From assembly GCF_026005215.1 (NCBI RefSeq), contig NZ_BPMA01000002.1, forward strand, positions 62,001-126,000: DNA of 64,000 nucleotides. The letters run 5' to 3'. Positions 28,909 through 36,776 of this stretch are shown here, in pieces. The notes below the pieces were generated by a model. It saw nothing but the letters and a program-made list of their open reading frames with translations, ran no database searches and was not told the origin of the DNA. Numbering within the stretch: the first letter of the stretch is position 1; each line of letters starts with the position of its first letter. The DNA is from Capnocytophaga catalasegens (GTDB lineage Bacteria > Bacteroidota > Bacteroidia > Flavobacteriales > Flavobacteriaceae). A program made the translations under genes and the position numbers.

Positions 28909-29547
28909 TTATGAATAATTAAGTGTGAAAAACATTACCACAACTACCCACAAAAGCAATAAAACTCCGTAACTTGACGCTACAAAATAAAACCGCTCCT
29001 TAAAACTAATTTTCAGTACCTTGCCCAGCAAATAGGTCAGCAATAGCCAATAACCTACCTCAAAAAGATTGGCTAACTGCAACGGATATACGTACCATTG
29101 CGCTACTTGCTTATAGTCTGTTAGGTTAAGAAGCGATAAGGGGTAGAAAAATTGTATATCTTCAAGTGTGTGTTGAGGTTGAAAGAAATAAAACCATATT
29201 ATTTTGCATACAGGTACAAGCAAAAAGATGATTTCTGCCTCTGCAACAATAACAAAAAGCCTCTTGTACGGCACTTGGCGGTCAGTAAGCATACAAGCTA
29301 TACTAAGAACTAATGCCGTTATACTCATTTTGATAAGAAGCAAAAACGGAATAAACCCATACCCTACCCATTGCCATTTTTGTTGCGCGTTTAAGAGATT
29401 TTCTACCTGTGTAGCTGTTAATTGCTCTGAAAGCGAATTTGCCAAAAGCGACCTTATATTTAGAATATCTTGTACCAAATATGCCAAAAAAGCATTTAAC
29501 AACAAAAGCGAACAAATATAAAGCCTATTAAGGGTTTTATCTGACAT
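28909..29547 (-). CDS. Multi-pass membrane protein of the peptide operon, unknown family
   Basis: 212 residues with about five hydrophobic segments (roughly 8-26, 62-84, 98-118, 150-172, 185-210). No catalytic motif, signal peptide or Cys-rich site. It lies 15 bases after the 70-residue membrane protein gene and 9 bases before the thioredoxin-like gene. A role in immunity, or as an export accessory, is suggested by position only. I do not recognise the family. Confidence 0.7.
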   Translation of the reverse strand: MSDKTLNRLYICSLLLLNAFLAYLVQDILNIRSLLANSLSEQLTATQVENLLNAQQKWQWVGYGFIPFLLLIKMSITALVLSIACMLTDRQVPYKRLFVIVAEAEIIFLLVPVCKIIWFYFFQPQHTLEDIQFFYPLSLLNLTDYKQVAQWYVYPLQLANLFEVGYWLLLTYLLGKVLKISFKERFYFVASSYGVLLLLWVVVVMFFTLNYS

Positions 29548-29562
29548 TTACTACCGTATTTT

Positions 29563-29775
29563 CTAATGAGAAATTTCTTTTGTTTTACGTTCTTTTTCTA
29601 TTTTTTTCAATTTGTTTTGCTTAGTTATATAAGCTATCATATAAATAAAAAAGAAAAATTTGTTTAAACTCGGGTCTATTTTGAATATGATATTTATTAA
29701 CCATAATATCAAAATAATAAAACACTCTACATATCTTATAATATAGGTTTTTACAGTAGATAATATTTGTTTCAT
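29563..29775 (-). CDS. Small two-helix membrane protein B, candidate immunity protein
   Basis: 70 residues: two hydrophobic helices (about 15-34 and 38-52) and a Lys/Glu-rich C-terminal tail. It aligns with the 65-residue protein encoded just upstream: both open with MK-x-ILxxVKxY, share a FIxLLxL helix, then an acidic residue-Pro-x-Leu-Asn turn (KIDPSLN here, GLEPMLN there) and an FFI helix ending in TK. The pair therefore looks like a gene duplication. Two related small membrane proteins beside two related precursor peptides suggest one immunity protein per peptide (inference). Confidence 0.65.
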   Translation of the reverse strand: MKQILSTVKTYIIRYVECFIILILWLINIIFKIDPSLNKFFFFIYMIAYITKQNKLKKIEKERKTKEISH

Positions 29776-29791
29776 AATAAAAAATTGTTTT

Positions 29792-29989
29792 TTAATTATA
29801 CATATTTTTCTTTTTAGGAAAATTTCTTATTATTCCATATTTTGTAAAAAACAAAATAAAGAGAATAATAAAAAACAACGGGCGATTAAGCATAGGTTCT
29901 AAGCCTGAAATATAATTAAGCCCCAACAAAGCGATAAACACCAATAACACGGCATATCGTTTTACCATTTGTAAAATTTTTTCTTTCAT
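29792..29989 (-). CDS. Small two-helix membrane protein A, candidate immunity protein
   Basis: 65 residues, two hydrophobic helices (about 12-30 and 38-55) separated by GLEPMLNRP, and a basic C-terminus. It is a paralogue of the 70-residue protein 16 bases downstream (see that entry). It is the first gene after the precursor pair, 67 bases beyond the second precursor, across the hairpin at 30007-30040. Small, basic, two-helix membrane proteins directly behind bacteriocin genes are often immunity proteins; no family match is claimed. Confidence 0.65.
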   Translation of the reverse strand: MKEKILQMVKRYAVLLVFIALLGLNYISGLEPMLNRPLFFIILFILFFTKYGIIRNFPKKKNMYN

Positions 29990-30006
29990 AATATTTTTAT
30001 ATTTGT

Positions 30007-30040
30007 AAGAGACTGACTGAAAAAGTTTGGTCAGTCTCTT
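30007..30040 (-). promoter_or_regulatory. Stem-loop between precursor genes and the rest of the operon
   Basis: Perfect 11-base stem AAGAGACTGAC / GTCAGTCTCTT with a 12-base loop and no T run behind it on either strand. The position right after the precursor genes suggests an RNA stability element or partial terminator that would keep precursor mRNA more abundant than the downstream genes. Confidence 0.65.
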
Positions 30041-30056
30041 GGTCTTTCAAAAGTAA

Positions 30057-30206
30057 TTAGCTATTCCAACATTCAGCTATTTCTTTTCTAAAAATAGAAG
30101 CTATAATACCTGTATGAGTTAGCAACGCTGCTCCTAACAAAGCACATCCACCAGGAGAGATTCCCCCAATAATAGTTGCTTGCTGTTCAAAATTCAATTT
30201 TTTCAT
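30057..30206 (-). CDS. Double-glycine leader peptide precursor 2 (bacteriocin-like)
   Basis: 49 residues, ATG at 30206-30204. Leader MKKLNFEQQATIIGG (1-15) ends in Gly-Gly, the cleavage signal for C39 exporters; the expected mature peptide has 34 residues. It is hydrophobic and Gly/Ala-rich and contains two cysteines, at mature positions 6 (GGCALLGA) and 31 (IAECWNS). The first precursor also has Cys at mature position 6 followed by xLLGA and a C-terminal I-x-E-C, so the two are paralogues. Cleavage is predicted, not shown. No lantibiotic, radical-SAM or cyclodehydratase enzyme is encoded nearby, so a disulfide rather than other modification is likely. Confidence 0.85.
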   Translation of the reverse strand: MKKLNFEQQATIIGGISPGGCALLGAALLTHTGIIASIFRKEIAECWNS

Positions 30207-30236
30207 TATTCAAATTTTTAAAAGTTAAACAATTTT

Positions 30237-30392
30237 TTAAGCACATTCTATGATAGTAGCAGTAAGCACTCCAACTCCTGTCGATGGTAAAATAGCAAGA
30301 GATAGAGCAGATAAAGCTCCCAGCAATAAACATTCTCTCCCTTTACCTCCCCCTTGGATTTTTTCCATTTGATTTAAAGTAATCTTTTTCAT
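30237..30392 (-). CDS. Double-glycine leader peptide precursor 1 (bacteriocin-like)
   Basis: 51 residues, ATG at 30392-30390, the first gene of the operon. Leader MKKITLNQMEKIQGG (1-15) is a textbook Gly-Gly leader with the L-x-x-Met-x-x-Ile spacing. The mature peptide (36 residues) is GKGREC then LLLGAL, a long Ala/Leu/Gly/Val helix-prone stretch and a final IIECA. Cys at mature positions 6 and 35 could form a disulfide closing most of the peptide. The hydrophobic body suggests a membrane-active bacteriocin; a signalling peptide is the alternative. Confidence 0.88.
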   Translation of the reverse strand: MKKITLNQMEKIQGGGKGRECLLLGALSALSLAILPSTGVGVLTATIIECA

Positions 30393-30435
30393 CTTTAAAA
30401 AATTTTAAATTGTACATTATTTTATTCATTTTAGA

Positions 30436-30513
30436 AAAGTATCCACAAACGTCGACTTTTTTTGCTCCTCTTCGCTAAAATGATTTTCGTACTGCGAAGT
30501 TATAGTGTTTTTT
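30436..30513 (-). repeat. Promoter-leader repeat, copy 1 (bacteriocin operon)
   Basis: About 78 bases, nearly identical in order to 31198-31274, containing the -7 element and about 60 bases of 5' leader, with the core CAAACGTCGACTTTTTT. The copies differ at about one base in six with one or two single-base indels. Outside the block the two upstream regions are unrelated. Confidence 0.85.
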
Positions 30514-30526
30514 TTTTTTTTGCAAA
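30495..30526 (-). promoter_or_regulatory. Promoter of the bacteriocin-like operon
   Basis: Minus strand: TTTG at 30523-30526, a 20-base spacer made mostly of a 13-A run, then TAACTTCG (one mismatch to TAnnTTTG) at 30495-30502. The A-tract spacer may bend DNA. The start near 30488 leaves a leader of about 95 bases before precursor 1. Confidence 0.75.
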
Positions 30527-30648
30527 ATTTATAAGTTAAATGTTTGTTAAATTATTTTTCACTCTGAAAATCAATGAATTACAAAGTAAAAAAGACAAAC
30601 AAATATAAAGGGTATATGGGTTTTATCAGATATTTATATCTGCTTTTT

Positions 30649-31083
30649 CTAATGTAAAGTTTCTTTATCGACAAATTCTTTTTCCAAAGTAAGCAAGCCT
30701 TTTCTTTTAAATATTTGATTATAAGCAAGATATAAATAAGGAATTATTATTGCCAAAGCGATATAAGGGCTAATGTATTGAAAAAAAAGGAGCAACATAG
30801 CCGATAACATCAAAACATTCGCTCCTACAAACAAAAAATTTTGTACTTTGCTTGAAATCACAATACTATGAATTTTTTCTTCTTGTAGGTTGTCTATCAA
30901 TATTTCGTTGGAAGTATAACGTACTGCTCTGATATACATTGTTTTACTTCCTTCGGGAAGTGATAACACTTTTTCTTTTTTTCGTGTTTTGAAGTAATCG
31001 TAGAACTTTCCGTCAATGTATATTTCGCACAGTAGCGGATACAACATATAATTCCCTGCTGATTTTAATGTTATTCTATTCAT
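30649..31083 (-). CDS. Small membrane protein with N-terminal beta domain, coregulated with the peptide operon
   Basis: 144 residues. The first 75 form a beta-rich domain (CEIYIDGKFYDYF then LSLPEGSKTMYIRAV) resembling the PEGA-like folds that display a surface sheet. Two hydrophobic helices follow (about 82-102 and 106-124) and then a charged tail. Upstream lies copy 2 of the promoter-leader repeat that also precedes the precursor operon, so the two units are probably switched together. I do not recognise the family; immunity or sensing of the peptides is possible. Confidence 0.6.
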   Translation of the reverse strand: MNRITLKSAGNYMLYPLLCEIYIDGKFYDYFKTRKKEKVLSLPEGSKTMYIRAVRYTSNEILIDNLQEEKIHSIVISSKVQNFLFVGANVLMLSAMLLLFFQYISPYIALAIIIPYLYLAYNQIFKRKGLLTLEKEFVDKETLH

Positions 31084-31197
31084 AATCTATATTTTTTACA
31101 AAATTATATTCAATATTTTATTTTTCAAAAATAAATATAAATACTGAAAAATCAATTCAAGTTCATGGAAATTATATTTAGTAAATCTACTTCATAT

Positions 31198-31274
31198 AAA
31201 GTATCTACAAACGTCGACTTTTTTGCTCCCCTTTGTCAAAATGATTTTCATACTGCAAAGTTATAATACTTTTT
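31198..31274 (-). repeat. Promoter-leader repeat, copy 2
   Basis: Second copy of the block at 30436-30513, with a perfect -7 TAACTTTG at 31256-31263 but no TTTG at the -33 position. It lies in the 300-base intergenic stretch 31084-31383, which also holds the leader of the glycogen gene and an imperfect AT hairpin near 31110-31160; nothing else is visible there. Confidence 0.85.
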
Positions 31275-31383
31275 TAAAAAAATTACTATAAAAAATATTG
31301 GTTATATTCATTTTTTTTGTACTTTTACCCCTAGTTTTGTCAAAAACATAGAAAAATACAATAACAATTAAAATTCTATATTT

Positions 31384-34300
31384 ATGAAGGATAAAAAGTT
31401 AATGCCCAATTATCTGTTTGAAACTAGTTGGGAAGTTTGTAACAAAATTGGTGGAATACATACAGTTATCGCTACAAAATCAGAGATTTTATATAAAGAA
31501 TTTGGCGATAATTACATCACTATAGGACCTGATATTTGGACACGAAAAGAAAATCCTGAATTTACTGAAGACTCTGAATTATTAACTTCTTGGAAAAGAA
31601 AAGCTGAAAAAGAAGGCTTGCGAATACGGATAGGTCGTTGGAACATCAAAGGAAATCCTATTGCTATTTTAGTTGATTTTTCTCAATATATCAACGAAAA
31701 AAATCAAATTTTACAATATTTCTGGAATGTACATCAATTAGATTCGTTAGATGCTGGTTGGGATTTTACCGAATCTGCACTCTTTGGGTATGCTGTAGGA
31801 AAAGTAGTTGAAAGTTTTACGAACTTCCAAGTAGGTACGCGCGAGAAAGTTATCTGCCATTGCCATGAATGGATGACTGCAACCGCTTTGTTATACTTGA
31901 AAAAAGAAATTCCTATGGTGGGGACTGTTTTTACAACTCATGCCACAGTTTTAGGGCGTTCTATAGCAGGTAATGGGCTTTCGCTTTACAATTATCTAAC
32001 TGATTACAATCCGAAAGATATGGCATATCAGTTGGGAGTTCAACACAAGCATTTTTTGGAAGCAAAAGCAGCTCAACTAACAGATAATTTTACGACTGTG
32101 AGCGAAATCACAGCTCGCGAATGTGCACACTTTCTTAACCGAGTTCCCGATGTACTAACTCCCAATGGATTTGACGAACAACTCATTTTAGACAAAAAAT
32201 CTTACAAAAACAAACGAGCAAAAGCACAACAAAAATTATTACAAATTGCTGAAAATCTTTCGGCTGAAACTTTCGAAAATCCTTTTTTGGTAGGAATTAG
32301 TGGGCGTAACGAATTCAGAAACAAAGGTGTTGATATTTTTATAGAAGCATTGGGGAAAATTAACCAAACTGCCAATTCATCTCGGAAAATACTGGCTTTT
32401 ATTCTCATTCCTTCTTGGCACGAGAGCCCAAATCCCGATTTATTAGAAAATTTGAAATCATCTACCAAAAAACCTTGCTTACAGCCATATAGTACGCACA
32501 TAATCAGAGATGAATATCAAAATATTATCCTTAACAAAATACGTAAACAACAACTTTTTAACAAAAAAACAGATGCTGTTAATGTTTATTTCTGTCCAAG
32601 TTATTTAGTAGGAAATGACGGAGTCTTCGATATGTCTTACTACGATGTACTTACAGGGCTTGATCTAACCATTTTCCCTTCATATTACGAGCCTTGGGGG
32701 TACACACCTATGGAAAGTATTTGTTTTAAAGTACCTACTATAACCACCTCGCTTGCTGGTTTTGGAACTTGGGCAAAATCACAAGGCAATAATACTTCTG
32801 TAACAGTTATTGACCGAGATGATACAAATAATGCCGTTGTTATTGAAAAAATTATCCAAAAAATAGAAGAAATAGCTACTTTATCGCAAGAACACTATAC
32901 TTCTGTTCAAGAAAATGCTGCTTTGGTAGCAAAAAATACACTTTGGAAAAATTTTATAAAACATTACTTTAAAACATATCAAAATACAATAGAAAAAATA
33001 AATATCAAAATGAAAGAATTACCACAATCCGATACAAATGCTATGTACTTAGAACAATCTAAATCTGTCAATCAACCTCATTGGCGAAGTGTTATCGTGC
33101 ATCGTTCTACACCCGAAAAGCTAAAAGCTCTTGAAATATTGGCTAAAAATCTGTGGTGGTGCTGGAATGAAGAAGCTGAGCAATTATTCAAAAGTATTGA
33201 CCCCATAGAGTGGAAAAAAGTTCACAAAAACCCAATTATGCTTTTGGATACCATTTCTGTTTCAGAATACAAAGCACTGGAAAATAACCAAGATTTTATG
33301 CAACGATTAGATAACGTGTATCAGAAATTTCTTTCTTATATGGAGAAGAAAAAAGAAATGACACACCCTGCTATTGCATATTTCAGCATGGAGTTTGGAT
33401 TACATTCGTCTTTGAAAATCTACTCAGGCGGATTGGGTATTTTGGCAGGAGATTATTTGAAAGAAGCTAGCGATAAAGCCACAAAAATAACAGGAATTGG
33501 GCTTTTGTATCGCTACGGATATTTCACTCAGAAAATTTCATCTTTCGGAAATCAAGAATCTGAATACGAACCGCAAGACTTTACCAAAATTCCGGTATCA
33601 CCTGCCACTGATGCTGATGGTAATTGGATAAAAATTTCGTTAGAACTTCCTGAACGTATGTTATATGCTCGTGTGTGGCGTGTTGATGTGGGGCGTATCG
33701 AATTGTATCTGTTAGATACTGATTTTGAAGAAAATACCGACTACGACCGCTCTATCACGCATCATCTTTATGGAGGAAATTGGGAAAATCGTCTAAAACA
33801 AGAAATGTTATTGGGTTTAGGAGGTATCCAAATGCTTCGTAAGTTGGGTATTGAAGCCGATATTTACCATTGTAATGAAGGACATGCTGCCTTCATTGGG
33901 TTAGAACGATTAAACGAATATATCAATAAGCATAACCTTTCTTTTTCGGAAGCTACTGAGATTGTTAAAGCATCATCTTTATTTACCACACACACACCAG
34001 TTCCTGCTGGACACGATTTCTTTGAAGAAGGAATGCTTAAAGCCTTCATCGGTAATTATGCAGAGAAATTGCATGTGCGTTGGGAGCAAATCCTTTCACT
34101 TGGAAAAATTGACTTGAACAACCCTCATGAAAAATTCTCAATGAGTTTCCTCGCTGCCAACCTCTCGCAAGATGTTAATGGAGTAAGTTGGCTTCACGGA
34201 GATGTAAGTCGGGATATTTTCAAAGACCTCTGGCCTGGTTATATGCCCGAAGAATTACATCTAAGTTACGTAACCAACGGAGTGCATCAGCCAACTTGGA

Positions 34301-35607
34301 CTTCGCCTCTTTGGAAAGAAATCCAGCGAAAATACTTCAAAAAAGATGTAGACCGGAATAATTACTCACCAAAATGCTTTGAAGGAATTTACGATGTTCC
34401 CAATGAAAAAATTTCACATATAAAAAATGAACTTCGAGCCAAATTGGTACAACGAATTAAAAATGGTCTTAACGATGGACAAAATATCACGTACTTCACT
34501 CCACGCGAAATTGTTGAAATCCAAGACAACTTACGTGATGATGTACTAACTATCGGGTTTGCACGCCGTTTTGCTACCTATAAGCGCGCACATTTGTTAT
34601 TTACCAATTTAGAAAAATTAGATGCGATTGTCAATAATCCTGAACGCCCTGTTCAATTTATTTTTGCAGGAAAAGCACACCCTGCCGATAAAGCAGGACA
34701 AGATTTGATTAAAAATATTGTTGAAATCTCTAAACAACCTCGTTTTTTAGGAAAAATTCTTTTCTTACCCAATTATGATATGGATTTAGCTCGTACAATG
34801 ATACAAGGTGTCGATGTATGGATGAATACCCCGACCCGACCCCAAGAAGCCTCTGGTACAAGTGGTGAAAAAGCTGCCATGAACGGAGTGATGCACTTCA
34901 GCGTACTTGATGGTTGGTGGGTTGAAGGATACCGCGAAGATGCAGGTTGGGCATTGCCTCAAAAACGCACTTACGAAAACCAAGCCTATCAAGACGAATT
35001 AGATGCTGAAACTATTTATAACATCATTGAAGACCAAATAGCTCCAACTTTTTACAACAAAGATAGTAAAGGGATTTCGTCTGAATGGTGTGCTTTTATC
35101 AAAAATACAATTGCCAAAGTAGCATCAAATTTTACAACATACCGAATGCTTACCGATTACGAAAATCAGTATTATTTCCCATTGGAAAAACGTGCTAACT
35201 TACTTAAAACTAATAATTTCCAAAAAGCAATCGAGCTTTCGGACTGGAAGAAAAAAGTAAGTAGAGAGTGGGATTCTATCCAAGTAGAAGAGTTTAAAAC
35301 TCTAAACAGAGATAGACAACTTATTTCTCTTGGAAACACATACGAAGCTGAGCTAAAACTTCATATAGGAGAACTCACAGTTGAAGACATAGGAGTAGAA
35401 CTTGTTGTTACCAAAAATGAAGATGGACAAACAAAAATATTTACTACCAAACAAGCACAACCGCTTCATTTTCAGAACAAACAGGTTACTTACAAACTCT
35501 CGGTAGAAGCCGAAGATGCAGGTCTGTTTATGTTGGCATTACGTATTTATCCCAAAAATGAACTTTTGCCACATCGGCAAGATTTCGCATTAGTTAAATG
35601 GTTGTAA
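31384..35607 (+). CDS. glgP: Glycogen synthase (GT3)-alpha-glucan phosphorylase (GT35) fusion
   Basis: 1407 residues in two enzyme halves. The N-terminal part (1 to about 540) begins LFETSWEVCNKIGGIHTV, the animal/fungal GT3 type of glycogen synthase, and has the ExxxxxxxE retaining motif in YYEPWGYTPMES. From about 575 the TIGR02094-type phosphorylase half has the ALEILAKNLWWCWN start, IAYFSMEFGLH, the NEGH site and the PLP region EASGTSGEKAAMNG with the cofactor Lys. The fusion joins polymer synthesis and phosphorolysis and is known in Bacteroidota. Monocistronic with a terminator at 35637-35662. Confidence 0.92.
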   Translation: MKDKKLMPNYLFETSWEVCNKIGGIHTVIATKSEILYKEFGDNYITIGPDIWTRKENPEFTEDSELLTSWKRKAEKEGLRIRIGRWNIKGNPIAILVDFSQYINEKNQILQYFWNVHQLDSLDAGWDFTESALFGYAVGKVVESFTNFQVGTREKVICHCHEWMTATALLYLKKEIPMVGTVFTTHATVLGRSIAGNGLSLYNYLTDYNPKDMAYQLGVQHKHFLEAKAAQLTDNFTTVSEITARECAHFLNRVPDVLTPNGFDEQLILDKKSYKNKRAKAQQKLLQIAENLSAETFENPFLVGISGRNEFRNKGVDIFIEALGKINQTANSSRKILAFILIPSWHESPNPDLLENLKSSTKKPCLQPYSTHIIRDEYQNIILNKIRKQQLFNKKTDAVNVYFCPSYLVGNDGVFDMSYYDVLTGLDLTIFPSYYEPWGYTPMESICFKVPTITTSLAGFGTWAKSQGNNTSVTVIDRDDTNNAVVIEKIIQKIEEIATLSQEHYTSVQENAALVAKNTLWKNFIKHYFKTYQNTIEKINIKMKELPQSDTNAMYLEQSKSVNQPHWRSVIVHRSTPEKLKALEILAKNLWWCWNEEAEQLFKSIDPIEWKKVHKNPIMLLDTISVSEYKALENNQDFMQRLDNVYQKFLSYMEKKKEMTHPAIAYFSMEFGLHSSLKIYSGGLGILAGDYLKEASDKATKITGIGLLYRYGYFTQKISSFGNQESEYEPQDFTKIPVSPATDADGNWIKISLELPERMLYARVWRVDVGRIELYLLDTDFEENTDYDRSITHHLYGGNWENRLKQEMLLGLGGIQMLRKLGIEADIYHCNEGHAAFIGLERLNEYINKHNLSFSEATEIVKASSLFTTHTPVPAGHDFFEEGMLKAFIGNYAEKLHVRWEQILSLGKIDLNNPHEKFSMSFLAANLSQDVNGVSWLHGDVSRDIFKDLWPGYMPEELHLSYVTNGVHQPTWTSPLWKEIQRKYFKKDVDRNNYSPKCFEGIYDVPNEKISHIKNELRAKLVQRIKNGLNDGQNITYFTPREIVEIQDNLRDDVLTIGFARRFATYKRAHLLFTNLEKLDAIVNNPERPVQFIFAGKAHPADKAGQDLIKNIVEISKQPRFLGKILFLPNYDMDLARTMIQGVDVWMNTPTRPQEASGTSGEKAAMNGVMHFSVLDGWWVEGYREDAGWALPQKRTYENQAYQDELDAETIYNIIEDQIAPTFYNKDSKGISSEWCAFIKNTIAKVASNFTTYRMLTDYENQYYFPLEKRANLLKTNNFQKAIELSDWKKKVSREWDSIQVEEFKTLNRDRQLISLGNTYEAELKLHIGELTVEDIGVELVVTKNEDGQTKIFTTKQAQPLHFQNKQVTYKLSVEAEDAGLFMLALRIYPKNELLPHRQDFALVKWL

Positions 35608-35636
35608 AACAATTTGTCTATTATTTTGGGATTGAA

Positions 35637-35662
35637 GCCTACCGCTGAGGTAGGTTTTTTTA
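35637..35662 (+). terminator. Terminator after the glycogen fusion gene
   Basis: GCCTACC, loop GCTGA, GGTAGG followed by seven T. Confidence 0.85.
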
Positions 35663-35814
35663 TTTTTGCAAATTTATCTTAATTATTTGGAGTTCAACAA
35701 AAATACTATTTTGTATTATGTATTTTATAATTGATAAAAATTTTCATAAAAACTACTCACAAACACATCTTAGATGTTAAATTTCACTTTTTTTAAATTT
35801 TTTATGATTAAAAA

Positions 35815-35846
35815 CTTGTATATATTTTTTTTCTTTTTTAGTTTTG
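35815..35846 (+). promoter_or_regulatory. Promoter of the cytolysin-like operon
   Basis: CTTG at 35815-35818, 20 bases, TAGTTTTG at 35839-35846; the ATG follows at 35876. Confidence 0.75.
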
Positions 35847-35875
35847 CTTCGTGAATTAACATAAAATAATTTTTT

Positions 35876-36751
35876 ATGAAAAAAATCTTTTCGACAATTA
35901 CAGTAATGGCTTTGCTTGCGACTATGTCGTGTAGCAAAAGTAACGATGACGGAGGTGAGACACCTGCACCTGCCGTAGAAGAAGGAAAAACCTTTAATGC
36001 TTTTATTAAAGATGGTTTTACAGGAGACAAGGGAGAAGAACTTCTCCAACCTAGAAATCTTAAAAACATTAAGGTAGGAGATTTTATCCCTTATACGTTA
36101 ACGATAACGGATACTGATTTAAAAAGTGGAGAACAATTTGCACTTTTTGCCATTAAAGAAGAAGATAAAAATCATCAATCTATGCGAGTAGATTATGATA
36201 TTTATTTAGAAGACGAAAATGGTAAAAAACAGAAAGTAGAAGACCCTAAAATCGTATTTAAAAAAGAAGGGAAGTACAAATTCTACATTAAACCTTTGGT
36301 GCCCGGCACATTTCAACTCCCTTTCTTGTTCCAGAAGGAAGGAGTTGGAGAGATAAAATTACCAAAAGTTAATTTTAGTGCTGTAAAAATAACTGCTTGG
36401 TCGTGGGCAAGAAGAGACCGATGGGTTTGGAAAGGTTTTCCTATACCCGAGCAATGGTCTGTTAATAAAAGAGATTATAAATTTATAATAGATGATGGGG
36501 ATAATGAAACCGATATTTACCTAACTCCTCTCCAAGCTTCTCAACATTTTGAAATTTATTACAACGGAAATAAAGCCTCTGGTTCTTTTGTTGTAAATAA
36601 TCAATATGATTTCCACCCTGAACAAGAAAGAGAAAGAGCTGACCCTCCACTTCCCGCTCCTGTTGTTACTATTACCATAGTGCAAAGACGTGAAGGAAAA
36701 GAAGAAAACCGTATTACATATAATAATGTTTATATTGAAAATAGACACTAA
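35876..36751 (+). CDS. Lipoprotein paired with the cytolysin-like gene
   Basis: 291 residues. Lipobox MKKIFSTITVMALLATMSC (Cys19) followed by SKSNDDGGE, with a Lys and acidic residues near the lipid as in Capnocytophaga surface lipoproteins (a similarity, not a strict match). A proline-rich spacer is followed by two beta-rich segments: 55-170 with DFIPYTLTITDTD and KEGKYKFYIKPLVPG, which look like an Ig-like domain, and a Trp-rich stretch (AWSWARRDRWVWKGFP) near 180 before a second beta domain. Family not recognised. The shared promoter and 25-base gap to the cytolysin-like gene make it the likely partner or immunity factor. Confidence 0.75.
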   Translation: MKKIFSTITVMALLATMSCSKSNDDGGETPAPAVEEGKTFNAFIKDGFTGDKGEELLQPRNLKNIKVGDFIPYTLTITDTDLKSGEQFALFAIKEEDKNHQSMRVDYDIYLEDENGKKQKVEDPKIVFKKEGKYKFYIKPLVPGTFQLPFLFQKEGVGEIKLPKVNFSAVKITAWSWARRDRWVWKGFPIPEQWSVNKRDYKFIIDDGDNETDIYLTPLQASQHFEIYYNGNKASGSFVVNNQYDFHPEQERERADPPLPAPVVTITIVQRREGKEENRITYNNVYIENRH

Positions 36752-36776
36752 ATAATAAATTTAAAATTAAAACACA

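Noticed and set aside
26230..30392. Lanthipeptide or other enzyme-modified RiPP cluster
   Set aside because: No LanB/LanM, radical-SAM, YcaO or protease other than the C39 domain is encoded nearby.
35770..36069. Minus-strand frames of 90-99 codons opposite the paired lipoprotein gene
   Set aside because: Antisense to a clear signal peptide and to the promoter at 35815-35846.
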